Of a stretch of DNA of 64,000 nt, positions 1 through 9,758 are shown piece by piece. Every line of letters starts with the position of its first letter. The stretch's first letter is position 1. Under the pieces are notes generated by a model. It was not told where the DNA came from and made no database searches. It saw only the letters and a program-made list of their open reading frames with translations. Source of the DNA: Hibiscus mutabilis (taxonomy: Eukaryota > Streptophyta > Magnoliopsida > Malvales > Malvaceae); contig CM033724.1 in assembly GCA_019671005.1 (NCBI GenBank), positions 21,801,786-21,865,785 on the forward strand, in the 5' to 3' direction. Position numbers and translations under genes: made by a program.

Positions 1-1466
1 CCAGCTTGGAAGAAGCACCCGAATTTTTCATGGAGTAATCCCAACAATGCTCTAAACCAGAACAATCAGAATGCACAATCATCGGGATTCCAGCAGAATA
101 TGCCACAAAGAACGGATGCCCAAAGCAACAACCGACAACATCTAGTTCTTTGGAAAATTCTCTAAATGCTTTTATGATGAAAACTGAATCTTATATGGCT
201 GAGAATAGTAATTTCATAAAAAGAACTGATGCTTTTATTAACAGGACCGAGATGAGATTGCAAAACCAAGAGGCGGCAATCAAATCATTGGAAAATCAAG
301 TCGGACAGTTTGCTCAAAATCTGAATACTAGACCACAAGGAGGTTTACCTAGCGATACTGAAGTCGCAAGAGGAACTGGCCATGAGCAGTGTAAGGCGAT
401 CACCACTAGAAGTGGCCAACAACTTAGAGAGGTTCAAACCCGCTCGTCAAACAAAACTCCACAAAAAGATCAAGACGAACCTAGCGGCAAAACCTCAGAT
501 GCTGAACCAGGAATTGTCGCGGCAACCGGCAATAAGCATGCCTCAGCAACCGACGATGCCTCGGCAACTTGCGATAAGCATGCCTCGGCAACCCCAGTTG
601 ATAATGCCTCGGCAACTCTAGATGTCCCGGCAATACCGTCAATCAGGTTTCAAACCAATGAGAGGATCGAAGATATCCAACTTCCACCACCATTCCCACA
701 AAGGTTGAAGCGACAAAAGCAAGAATACCAATTCAAGAAATTTATTGATATCCTAAAGCAAGTCCACATCAACTTGCCATTGGTGGAAGCAATTGAACAA
801 ATGCCAAACTATGCCAAGTTTCTTAAAGACATTGTGTCCAAAAGAACAAGGCTAGGAGAGTTTGAAACAGTTGCCGCGACGGAGGGATGCATGGCAATGT
901 TGCACAATCGTATGCCACCCAAGTTGAAGGATCCCGAAAGTTTCACAATACCCTGTTCCATTGGAAATCACTATGTCGGGAAAGCATTATGCGACCTTGG
1001 GGCTAGCATAAACTTGATGCCTAAATCGGTTTTCCAAAAACTAGGAATCAGGAAGGCAAGACCTACAACAGTCATGTTGCAGCTAGCCGACAGATCCTAT
1101 GTGCATCCAGAGGGAAAAATCGAAGACATACTGGTAAAAGTCGATAAATTTATTTTTCCCGCTGACTTTATTGTTTTGGATTGTGAAGCAGATGAGCATG
1201 CACCTATCATTCTCGGGAAACCATTCCTAGCAACAGGGAGAACCTTGATTGATGTTGAAAAGGGAGAACTCACAATGAGGGTGAATGACCAGCAAGTTAA
1301 ACTAAATGTGTTCCAAACACTAAGGCATGTCGATGATCCAGAAGAATGCCAACTACTTCATGCCACAGCAGAGTTTAACTTCGATGAGGAATTTAGTTGC
1401 CTCGGCAACTACATTGCCGACCAAGAGGAACATGAGGAGTATGAAGAACCGGTCGATGAGGAATAA
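1..1466 (+). pseudogene. Athila gag C-terminus and aspartic protease (broken)
   Basis: Positions 1-165 read as gag in one frame (PAWKKHPNFSWSN at the start). From about 120 the coding frame shifts by one base and stays open to a TAA at 1464-1466. A glutamine-rich coiled region (about 150-345) is followed by a low-complexity stretch of Ala-Ser-Ala-Thr repeats (about 510-620) that comes from a repeated DNA motif. A conserved gag/protease linker then leads to the retropepsin-like protease with active-site motif DLGASIN (about 999-1019) and the downstream IILGKPFLATGR flap region. The protease would cut the polyprotein. TTG at 150 is only where the open stretch begins and is not a real start. Confidence 0.85.
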
Positions 1467-3389
1467 CCAGAAGAGGCAAATTGGCTAGTCAACCGACCAG
1501 GTACATACTTTGAACCACTGGACTACTCAGGTTAGGAAGGTAAGTTCGAAAAACCCTCTATTGAACAACCACCAATTCTTGAGTTGAAACAATTGCCAGA
1601 GCAACTAAAATATGTATACTTAGGGACCGATAATACATTGCCTATAATTATTTCTTCTAAGTTACAGCCTGAGCAGGAAAAGAAGCTGATCAAGATGTTG
1701 AAGCTACACAAAAAGGCAATAGGGTGGACAATTTCCGACTTGAAGGGAATTAGCCCGGCGGTGTGCATGCACAAGATCTTGTTGGAAGATGATCACAAAC
1801 CTTCAATTGAGGCCCAGAGGAGACTGAATCATGCCATGAAAGGGGTTGTAATGAAAGAAATCATCAAGTGGCTTGACGCCGGCATTATATACCCTATCTC
1901 CGATAGTACGTGGGTAAGTCTGGTACAATGTGTACCGAAAAAGGGAGGTATAACAGTGGTAAGCAATAAAAATAATGAACTTATCCCAACCAGGACTGTG
2001 ACCGGTTGGAGGGTTTGTATGGACTATTGAAAGCTAAACAAAGCCACTAGGAAAGATCACTTCCCATTACCCTTTATTGATCAAATGCTTGACCGTCTTG
2101 CAGGTAAACCCTTTTATTGTTTTCTTGATGGTTATTCAGGTTACAATCAGATTTCCATAGCACCAGAAGATCAAGAAAAGACAACCTTCACATGCCCATA
2201 TGGTACTTATGCCTTCCGAAGGATGCCGTTCGGATTGTGTAACGCCCCGGCAACCTTCCAAAGATGCATGATGGCACTCTTTTCAGACATGGTCGAAGAC
2301 TTCCTTGAGATCTTCATGGATGATTTTTTGGTTTTTGGTAATGACTTCGACGGCTGTCTCGGCAATTTAGAGAGGGTGTTGGCAAGATGCGAAGAAACGG
2401 ATTTAGTCCTCAATTGGGAGAAATGCCACTTTATGGTAGATGAAGGAATAGTGCTCAGCCACAAGATTTCGTCCAAGGGAATTGAAGTAGACAAAGCCAA
2501 GGTGGACGTGATCGAGAGATTACCCCCACCAAATTCGGTTAAAGGAATTCGAAGTTTTCTCGGACATGCAGGTTTTTACAGGAGGTTCATTCATAATTTT
2601 TCTAAAATCACTAAACCCTTGTGTAATCTACTTGAACAGGATAAAGTCTTCGATTTTGATGATTCTTGCACCCAAGCATTCGAAACCCTAAAGAAAAAGC
2701 TTGCCTCGGCACCTATTGTTGTTCCACCAGATTGGACACTACCTTTTGAGCTCATGTGTGATGCAAGTGATTTTGCGGTAGGAGCAGTCCTAGGCCAACG
2801 CACAGGTAAGACCTTCCATGTGATATACTACGCTAGTAAAACTCTTAATGGTGCTCAAGTGAATTACACAACAACGGAGAAAGAGTTACTAGCTGTAGGT
2901 TTCGCATTTTACAAGTTCCAATCCTATTTAATTGGTAGAAAGGTAATTGTTCATACGGACCATTCGGCAATCAAATACTTATTTGCTAAAAAGGATGCTA
3001 AACCTCGTTTGATTTGTTGGATATTACTTTTACAAGAATTTGATATTGAAATTAAGGACAGGAAAGGAACAGAAAATCAAGTGGAACGCAATAAGGAGGA
3101 GGACGCGAATCTTGAGATATGTGATGCATTCCCGGATGAACAAATTTTAGTTGCCTCGGCAACCCTCGACGCCTCGGCAACCATGGATGCACACGCTTCG
3201 AAAACTCTCAACGCCGCAGCAGTCTTTGACGCACACGCCTCGGCAATCTTGGGAGCAGTCGCCACGGCGGCACATGCCTCGGCAATACCCTGGTACGCAG
3301 ATTTAGTTAATTTCCTTGTTTGTGGTATTTTTCCTTATGGCATTACTCACCAAGGAAAGAAGCGGTTCCGCCATGATGCTAAGCATTAG
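1467..3389 (+). pseudogene. Athila reverse transcriptase and RNase H (broken)
   Basis: This continues in the same frame after the stop at 1464-1466. Further stops are TAG 1533-1535, TGA 2028-2030 (inside the conserved CMDY block of RT) and TAG 3387-3389. RT motifs include YPISDSTW, FLDGYSGYNQ, FRRMPFGLCNAPATFQ and the catalytic FMDDF (about 2314-2328). RNase H follows with the LMCDASDFAVGAVLG and HTDHSAIKYL motifs (about 2752-2985). The RNase H-integrase linker (about 3150-3290) again carries Ala-Ser-Ala-Thr repeats. The active-site residues are intact, so the stops rather than active-site loss kill this copy. Confidence 0.88.
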
Positions 3390-4574
3390 TTTTGGGACGA
3401 GCCTCTTTTGTTTAAACAATGTACAGATTAGGTTATACGCCGATGTGTCCCTGAAGAAGAGCAACAGAATGTACTCCGGCAATGTCATTCTTCACCCTAT
3501 GGAGGACATTTTGGAGGAACTCGTACCGCGGCTAAAGTCTTGCAATCCGGTTTGTATTGGCCAACATTGTACAAATATGCCCAAGACTTTTACAAGCAAT
3601 GCGACCGTTGCCAGAGGACGGGCAATATCTCTAGACGACATGAGATGCCGCTCCAGAACATCATCGAGGTGGAATTGTTCGATGTATGGGGGATTGACTT
3701 TATGGGACCTTTCCCATCTTCATTCAGCAACCTCTACATTCTACTTGCCGTCGACTACGTGTCTAAATGGGTTGAGGCAGCTGCAGTTCCCAACAACGAT
3801 TCCAAGACAGTGCAATGATTCTTGCAGAAAAACATATTTACACGGTTTGGGATGTCGAGAGCAATAATCAGCGACGAAGGCAAGCATTTTGACAACAGAC
3901 TAATTGCCAAGATGTTGCAACGCTTTGGCATATCACACAAGATCGCCACGGCATATCACCCACAAACCAACGGGCAAGCAGAAATTTCCAACCGGGAGTT
4001 GAAGGGAATACTCGAGAAAGTTGTAAATCCCTCAAGGAAGGATTGGTCATTAAGACTAGATGACGCACTTTGGGCATATCGCACTGAATTCAAAACACCC
4101 TTAGGTATGTCCCCCTTCCGACTTGTCTATGGTAAAACATGTCATCTACCGGTGGAAATCAAGCACAAGGCATACTGGGCAATCAAGACTGTGAATATGG
4201 ATTGGGAAAGTGCCGGACAAAAGCGTTTGATGGATCTCAACGAGATAGAAGAATTCCGTGCACTCGCCTATAACAATGCACGAATCTACAAGGAGAAAAC
4301 AAAGCGATGGCACGACAAGAAACTATTGCCACGGCAATTCACGCCAGGGAAACTAGTTCTCCTATTCAATTCTTGGCTAAAACTTTTCCCGGGAAAGCTG
4401 AAATCAAGATGGTCGAGACCATTTGAAGTCGTCAAACCATTCTCCCATGGCGCCGTGATAATCAAGTCCATCTCTGACAACCATGAATTCAAAGTTAATG
4501 GACAAAGATTGAAGCACTACAATGGTGCCCATGTGGAACGTAACAAGGAAGTGGTCAATTTAGGAGATGCATGA
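3390..4574 (+). pseudogene. Athila integrase (broken)
   Basis: Same frame as RT, with TAG at 3429-3431 and TGA at 3816-3818. The N-terminal HHCC zinc finger spans about 3489-3614 (HSSPYGGH then CDRC). The catalytic core shows its first Asp in FDVWGIDFMGPFP (about 3679-3715), the second in RAIISDEGKHFD (about 3861) and the Glu in HPQTNGQAEISNRELKG (about 3957-4005). A C-terminal DNA-binding-like domain precedes the TGA at 4572-4574. It would insert the cDNA copy into the genome. The catalytic triad is present. Confidence 0.88.
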
Positions 4575-4584
4575 GCATGCTCTC

Positions 4585-4720
4585 CCATTTTATATTTTTA
4601 TTTTTATTTTTATTTTTTTATTTTTATTTTTATTTTTTTATTTTTTTCCCGATTTTTTTTTATTATTTTATTATTTTTTCGATTATTAGTAGTTTTAGGA
4701 TAGATTTTTTTTATTCAAGT
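4585..4720 (+). repeat. (TATTTT)n-like T-rich tract after integrase
   Basis: Nearly pure T with regular A spacing (TATTTT/TTATT units), starting just after the gag-pol stop. It separates pol from the downstream ORF. The rest of the 4575-5102 spacer is non-coding and pyrimidine-rich. Confidence 0.85.
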
Positions 4721-4784
4721 TTAAGAATCCTATTACACATCTTTATTTATTTTCTCTATTAATTTATATTTAATTTTAATCCTT

Positions 4785-4809
4785 ATTTGATTTGTTTTTG
4801 AATTGTAGG
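4785..4809 (+). promoter_or_regulatory. Candidate 3' splice site ahead of the extra ORF
   Basis: A T-rich run ending in AATTGTAG followed by GAAAAG (AG at about 4808-4809) looks like a plant acceptor. Athila-lineage elements are reported to express the ORF after pol from a spliced subgenomic RNA, so the location fits. The donor would lie upstream of the window and was not seen. Confidence 0.35.
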
Positions 4810-4894
4810 AAAAGAAGTTCAAGAGAAAGAAGGAATTCTAAACCAAGTAGGAAAACATCTTCAACAAGGAAACTAATGGGCTGAATCTAAGGCT

Positions 4895-4902
4895 TATATA
4901 AA
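4895..4902 (+). promoter_or_regulatory. Internal TATA-box-like site upstream of the extra ORF
   Basis: TATATAAA flanked by complementary arms AGGCTT and AAGCCT lies about 200 nt before the ATG at 5103. A second weaker TATA-like stretch (CTATAAAA) lies near 5000. It could drive separate expression of the extra ORF. Sequence appearance only. Confidence 0.35.
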
Positions 4903-5102
4903 GCCTCCAATTCATCCTAACCAGAACCCCCTTGTCGACAACTTCTACAAAACCCTAACCCCTTTTTCGATTTTTTTCAATCCCACTCACCTATCTTTTC
5001 TATAAAACCCATCACCCTTAACCTATTCCTACTTTCTATCTTGCAACTTTTTAGTTTCTTTTTTTTTCTTTTCTTTGTTTTTACTCACAACCAAGATCAT
5101 AC

Positions 5103-6590
5103 ATGGCATCCAAGATTAAACTTTTAGTTCATCCAAGTTCCTCCAAAGAACCAAGATACAAGAAGTTTGCTACACCGGCGGTTCAAGAAAGATTTCAATA
5201 CAAGTTTGAAAGCCGGAAGATTCATGAAGAACAAGGCTTTGAATACTCCAACTCTCATCAAGATTTCAGCCTTGAACCATTCATCTTCAAGAGGATTGAA
5301 CATCAAAAGTGGCAAATCTTTTGCCATCAACCGGAACTGGGTAACATCTCATGGGTAAGAGAATTCTATGCTCACTCACCTAACCCGGATAATCCTTATG
5401 TTTTTGTTTGTGACAAGGCCATACTTATAAGTCCCGAAAGCATCAACACCTTTTACGGACTTTGCATTGAGAAGGACGAGCATCAAGCCTTCGTTGACCA
5501 AATCAATCCCAAGCAACTCGACAAGGTGCTTCAAGAACTCACTCAACCGGGAACTCATTGGAACGACGGTAAATACAAGGGCACGGTAAATCGCCTTCGG
5601 CTTAAACCCGAGGCAAAACTATGGAATAAGTTTGTTAAAACTTCTTTAATGCCCTCCACACACAATACTACCGTTGATATACCACGTCTTTTGCTCATAC
5701 ATTCTATTTTGCATAATCGCATCATTAACATTGGAAAAATTATTTGTGATGAGATTTTTGTATGCAGCTCAAAAGATAAGGGTTATCTTTTCTTCCCTTG
5801 CTTAATTTCTAATCTTTGCAAGGAGATGCATGTCCCGAGTGAGTCCACCGATGAAAAGGCCCTACCCAAGTCTGGTTGGAATCAAGCACTAATCCGAAAG
5901 CTAATGGGAGAGGCACCGGAAGATTCTTCAAGGCCTCCAATTGCCACGGCAACTCCTGCCGCCGCGGCAATCCCTAATGACCAAGCACCTAACGCCAGGG
6001 CAACTAGGCCATTAATCCCGGGAAACTTTAAAGCACTTTTGCACCCATTGGCAAGCCGCCTAAGGCAAATTGAAGATCGGCAACTAATGTTCATGCGGTA
6101 CATGAAGGAGCACAACAATGCCATCACCCAAGTCATCCTAGGAAAGTACCCGGACAATCGCGTGTCGTTCCCAATCTTTCCCGCCTAGATCCTTGCCCCG
6201 GCAACCAATGAAGCAGTCGCCACAGCAACTAAGGAAGCTGACGCCACGGCAACCAACCCTGAAGATGCCACGGCAACCAAAGCTAAAGACATCCCAGCAA
6301 CCACTGCAAAAGCCGAAGGTAAAGCACCTATGCCCGAATCAACTCCTACGGAATCATTTTCTGATTTTTCAGATTCGGATGAGTCCTCCATTGAACCAAT
6401 AAAGACCGCACCAATTGAATCCTCCAAGCGAAAAGCCATTGACATTGATGAAGAGGACGATGGGGACAACCCCGTACGAGGATCGATTCCACCACCGGCA
6501 ACAAGAAAACAACCATCGCGTTCAAGCAAGATAATCAAGACACCGACTAGAAGGAAACTAATCATCTACGATGATGAACTCTCGGAGTAA
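5103..6590 (+). pseudogene. Athila extra ORF, putative plant transposon protein domain (one internal stop)
   Basis: The reading frame opens with ATG at 5103, runs 361 codons to a TAG at 6186-6188, then continues open in the same frame to TAA at 6588-6590, so the ancestral product was about 495 residues. Residues 60-260 (WVREFYAH, NPYVFVCDKAILISPESIN, the LLLIHSILHNRIINIGKII block) resemble the domain annotated as putative plant transposon protein that follows integrase in Athila-like elements. I see no signal peptide or convincing membrane segment, so an envelope role is not supported here. The C-terminus has Ala-Thr repeats from the GGCAAC DNA motif, then an acidic-serine stretch (SDFSDSDESS) and basic clusters. 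The molecular function is unknown. Confidence 0.75.
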
Positions 6591-6636
6591 GTCCTCATAT
6601 GCATTTTTATTTTTATTTTTTTGTTATTTTATGTAT

Positions 6637-6672
6637 GCATTGAGGACAATGCCTCACTCGAGTTTGGGGGGG
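6637..6672 (+). promoter_or_regulatory. Hairpin plus polypurine tract, upstream copy
   Basis: GCATTG-AGGA-CAATGC forms a perfect 6-bp stem with a four-base loop (6637-6652). After 13 nt it is followed by a seven-G run within GAGTTTGGGGGGG (G run 6666-6672). The downstream copy at 7411-7446 has the same loop and the same purine motif with different stem bases. Polypurine tracts prime plus-strand cDNA synthesis; an extra internal tract could act as a central primer. Confidence 0.7.
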
Positions 6673-6980
6673 ATTGTTATTAGTAGTTACCATGTCTAGT
6701 TACATTCACTTAAGTATTACATGTAGGATACATAAATTGCTTGCCATGCCGTTAATTGAAACAAGAATTGCTTAAATTTGATGAATATTCGATGATGACT
6801 TTGCCAATGCACTTAATTGATAGAATTTTTATTCTAGGATAACCATGGAAAAACTTAGAATTTTACTATGATGCTAAATTTGATGAAACACTGTTGTGGT
6901 TTGATTGATTTAAGGAATTCTAGTGAACTTAGGTTGATAATTAACAAATTGGGGGATTAGAATAAAAAATTGGAAGAATG

Positions 6981-7163
6981 CTAGAGGTGCCCGAAATTGG
7001 CTCTAGCATGTGCTAAAAAAATTGATCACTAGAGGTGCCCGAAACTGGCTCTAGGATGTGTTAAAAAAATTTAACTAGAGGTGCCCGAAACCGGCTCTAG
7101 TCGATTAAATTAACTTAAGAAAACTAAAAACAAAACACTAGAGGTGCCCGAAATTGGCTCTAG
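6981..7163 (+). repeat. Four spaced copies of a short imperfect hairpin
   Basis: Four 26-bp units, each starting CTAGAG, carrying GTGCCCGAAA in the middle and ending CTCTAG, lie at about 6982, 7029, 7075 and 7138. The ends are complementary and an inner GCC/GGC can pair, so each unit folds. The spacing is irregular and the spacers are AT-rich. They sit between the two polypurine modules. Nothing else is coded in 6591-7446. Confidence 0.85.
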
Positions 7164-7410
7164 TTAAAATATGTTAAAAAGAACCCAATAAAGTAATTTG
7201 AAAACCTATTGTTTGCATAGAATCCGAAAAATCAACTTGCACACAACTCCGCACACACTCACAAGCATTATAGTTTGATTCCGAGTAATTCCTCAGTTTT
7301 CTGAAAAATAAAAAGCCAAACATACTTTGTGCCCCGGTTCAGAGAATTGAAATCAAGTTCAAAGCTGAGTTTGTGAAAATTGAAGTCTTGGCAGGTAATT
7401 ATGAGTTTGC

Positions 7411-7446
7411 ATTGCTTGAGGACAAGCAATAGTTCGAGTTTGGGGG
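7411..7446 (+). promoter_or_regulatory. Hairpin plus polypurine tract abutting the 3' LTR
   Basis: ATTGCTTG-AGGA-CAAGCAAT is a perfect 8-bp stem (7411-7430). It is followed by TCGAGTTTGGGGG ending at 7446, immediately before the LTR TG. This is the standard position for the plus-strand primer. Confidence 0.85.
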
Positions 7447-8971
7447 TGTGATAAGTGTTCAAAAGTACTATTTTTCTTACCCTTTTTACTCATATTATTG
7501 TTAGACTTAGGCTCATATTAGTTGCATAGTTAGCCATTCATGCATTAATCCATGTTTCCTTCCATCGTTTAGCTTGATTACATAACTTGGTAGTTTTTGT
7601 GGAAAAGATGCTGCTTTGGTGTGCTTTGTGTGTGTATGTGCAGGATCACTTGCCAAAGCAATGCCGAGCTAGTTGCCGTGGCAATGCATGAAGGAGACGC
7701 TGAGATGAGACAGTTGCCATGGCAATTGTCGACAAAGAGAAAATGCAATAGGGATGTCGAAATTAATGACTTTACAAGCCCAAGATGACATGGAGCAAGG
7801 CCCAAGCCCAAAGGAATTTGATTGCCATGCAGAGATTAAAGAAGAATTAAATTCCAAGAAGATAGGAGAAGTTCTAATAGGAATAAAATTATAATAAAGA
7901 ATTATATTCTTTAAAGATAATTTAATTCCAACTCAAACTCCTCCTCAAAGAAGGACTTTGGCCTAGCCCTATAAATAGCAAGGAGATTTCGACAACTTGG
8001 AGAGAGAGCAAGAGGGCAAAATTCGACAAGTCCAAGAAAGGAAGCAAGGGGAATTTTCGGCAAGCTTCTAGGGCAAGGGCTTTTCGACAAGCTTCATCTT
8101 TTCTTCCTTGTTCGATTGGGTTCATGCTATGGATTAATTATCTTGTGTTTCTTTGGAACCTAGCCATGAACTAAATCTACTTGGCTATGGTTATTGTGTT
8201 TTGTGGTTGTGAGAAATTATTGGTTTTTGTTTAGGTAATAAGAGTTTGCACTTTTCTATTTCAAGGTTTATTCATTCTTGATTCTTATTATTGTTTACGA
8301 GTGAATTGGGAGAGGATCTCGTGATTTCATCTATTTATCTAATATCATGAGAGTTAGATTCAAGAAACGAATGAATATGATCTTTATTCAATCCAATGAT
8401 GGTGAAGATTAATCCGGCTTAGGAATAAGTTAAGGATTTCAACGGCTAAGAGGAGCGCAAGATTGGTTGTTGTTCACCCTTGATTCACGCAGGGATGTAT
8501 TATCAAGGCATGCACAAGTAGCTAGAGTTTCAACTTAGGGATAAGAAGAAACCATTGAAGAACGCTCTGTCGAACCTTGAAGGTTGCTGCCCAGACGCCC
8601 AAGTAGTTGCCCAACTAGTTGCCCAGGCAACCATCGATTAGTTGCCAAGGCAACCCCGTTGTGCAAGTTGCCACGGCAACTAAGTTACCCGTGCACTCTT
8701 TTACCAAGACAATCCAATTGGCTATCACACCTCAACTCACGATAACCTGGCCTATCTCTCTCATTTGAATTCATCTTTTCTTTTACTTTAATTGCTTTCT
8801 AGATTAGTTATTAGTTAAACTTCTATAATCTTTTATTTGTGTTTTTACTTTTTACAGTGCAAGAGACTAGATTCTTGAAGTAGCACCAATCCCTGTGGAG
8901 ACGATATCTTTTATACTATAACTTGCGACGTGTATACTTTCACATTTGCGTAGCACTTATTACGCGCAACA
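7447..8971 (+). mobile_element. 3' LTR of the Athila-type element
   Basis: It starts TGTGATAAGTG right after the polypurine tract and ends GCGCAACA, giving 1,525 bp with TGT/ACA ends. It has a TATAAATA box, no long ORF, and several near-perfect GTTGCC-NN-GGCAAC palindromes (7672, 7713, 8618, 8641, 8667). The last 90 bp (CCCTGTGGAGACGATATC onwards, AACTTGCGACGTG) resemble the end of the solo LTR at 26229-27597. Confidence 0.85.
7970..7977 (+). promoter_or_regulatory. TATA box of the Athila LTR
   Basis: TATAAATA within CCCTATAAATAGC, about 520 bp into the LTR, followed by a GA-rich stretch where transcription could begin. This sets the U3/R boundary soon after 8000. Confidence 0.65.
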
Positions 8972-9740
8972 ATGAGCTCGCTCGACAAATTGTCCCCTTG
9001 GGCCCTCTGATTGACTTCTGACCAATGCATGATGGATAAGTTGAGTTCTTCCCTCTTAAGATACCTTTTTTCCATGATGAAAGATTTTCCGATCGGGCAA
9101 ACCACTTGATCAAGTACCTTTATGTAATGCAAATGCAATGATGTATGCAAAAAAGGGCAAAAAAAACGAGTCAGTACCGGATAAAATCAATAAATACATA
9201 AAGATAAGAATAAATTAAATAAGGTAAACAAACAAAACAACCCTATTTACATTCCGGCTAAGATACCTAAGGTTTTTCGCATGGCTCTAAGAGGTGGGTT
9301 TCTATATGTTCTCTACATGCAGTGTTGGTTCTAGGAGGTACCCAAATTGTCCTTGTTGTCCTCTACTAAGAGTAGCAAGGCCCCCGATCATCGCCCATTA
9401 TAGGCTCTTTCCAACCGGGTTCAATTTAGGGGGACCCATTCGCTTATGCCCCTACGAAGGAACGATATCCTTACAAAAGCATAAGGTACTAGAGCCCTGA
9501 AGGTACTTGCTAGGCCCATACGAAGGAACGATATCCTCACGAAAGCATTAGTGTTTTCCCTCCACTTAAAAGGGACGGGTTTATATGTCGTATTTTAAAT
9601 GCGTTAAAATAAACGTGCAATTATAATCTAATGTTAATTTAATAGTCACTTTAATCCGAAATTTTCGATATTAGTAAAATAGTAATTATTTAAAAATCTT
9701 GACTCTCTTTTTTGTTGTTTTGGAAAAAGAAAAAAAAGTT
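8972..9740 (-). other. Leader of the minus-strand Tat/Ogre element
   Basis: Non-coding. It contains two copies (about 9438-9480 and 9515-9550) of a unit with AAGGAACGATATCCTY and complementary ends. The short open frames across it do not resemble any protein. The arm 9614-9691 is the inverted partner of 10002-10075 in the LTR, bracketing the primer-binding site. Confidence 0.75.
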
Positions 9741-9757
9741 CCCAGCGGAGTCGCCAT
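9741..9757 (-). promoter_or_regulatory. Primer-binding site, tRNA-Arg type
   Basis: On the minus strand the bases just after the LTR read TGGCGACTCCGCTGGG, the primer site used by Tat/Ogre elements (complementary to the 3' end of a tRNA-Arg). The intact relative has TGGCGACTCTGCTGGGGA at 34791. Confidence 0.8.
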
Positions 9758-9758
9758 A

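Larger units (their letters stand above)
1..8971 (+). mobile_element. Athila-type Ty3/gypsy retrotransposon, 5' part outside the window
   Basis: The order is gag end, protease, RT, RNase H, integrase, extra ORF, polypurine tracts and 3' LTR, which is the Athila layout. Assignment rests on the protease DLGASIN motif, the RT block from TRTVTGWRVCMDY through FMDDF, and the additional ORF after integrase. The gag-pol frame is interrupted by at least six in-frame stops and one frameshift, so this copy cannot make its proteins. The 3' LTR ends at 8971 directly against the leader of a minus-strand Tat/Ogre element, so it inserted there. The 5' LTR lies to the left and target-site duplication cannot be checked. 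Confidence 0.9.

Noticed and set aside
5103..6590. Envelope-like glycoprotein
   Set aside because: No signal peptide, membrane anchor or glycosylation-rich ectodomain is evident; the plant transposon protein domain fits better.
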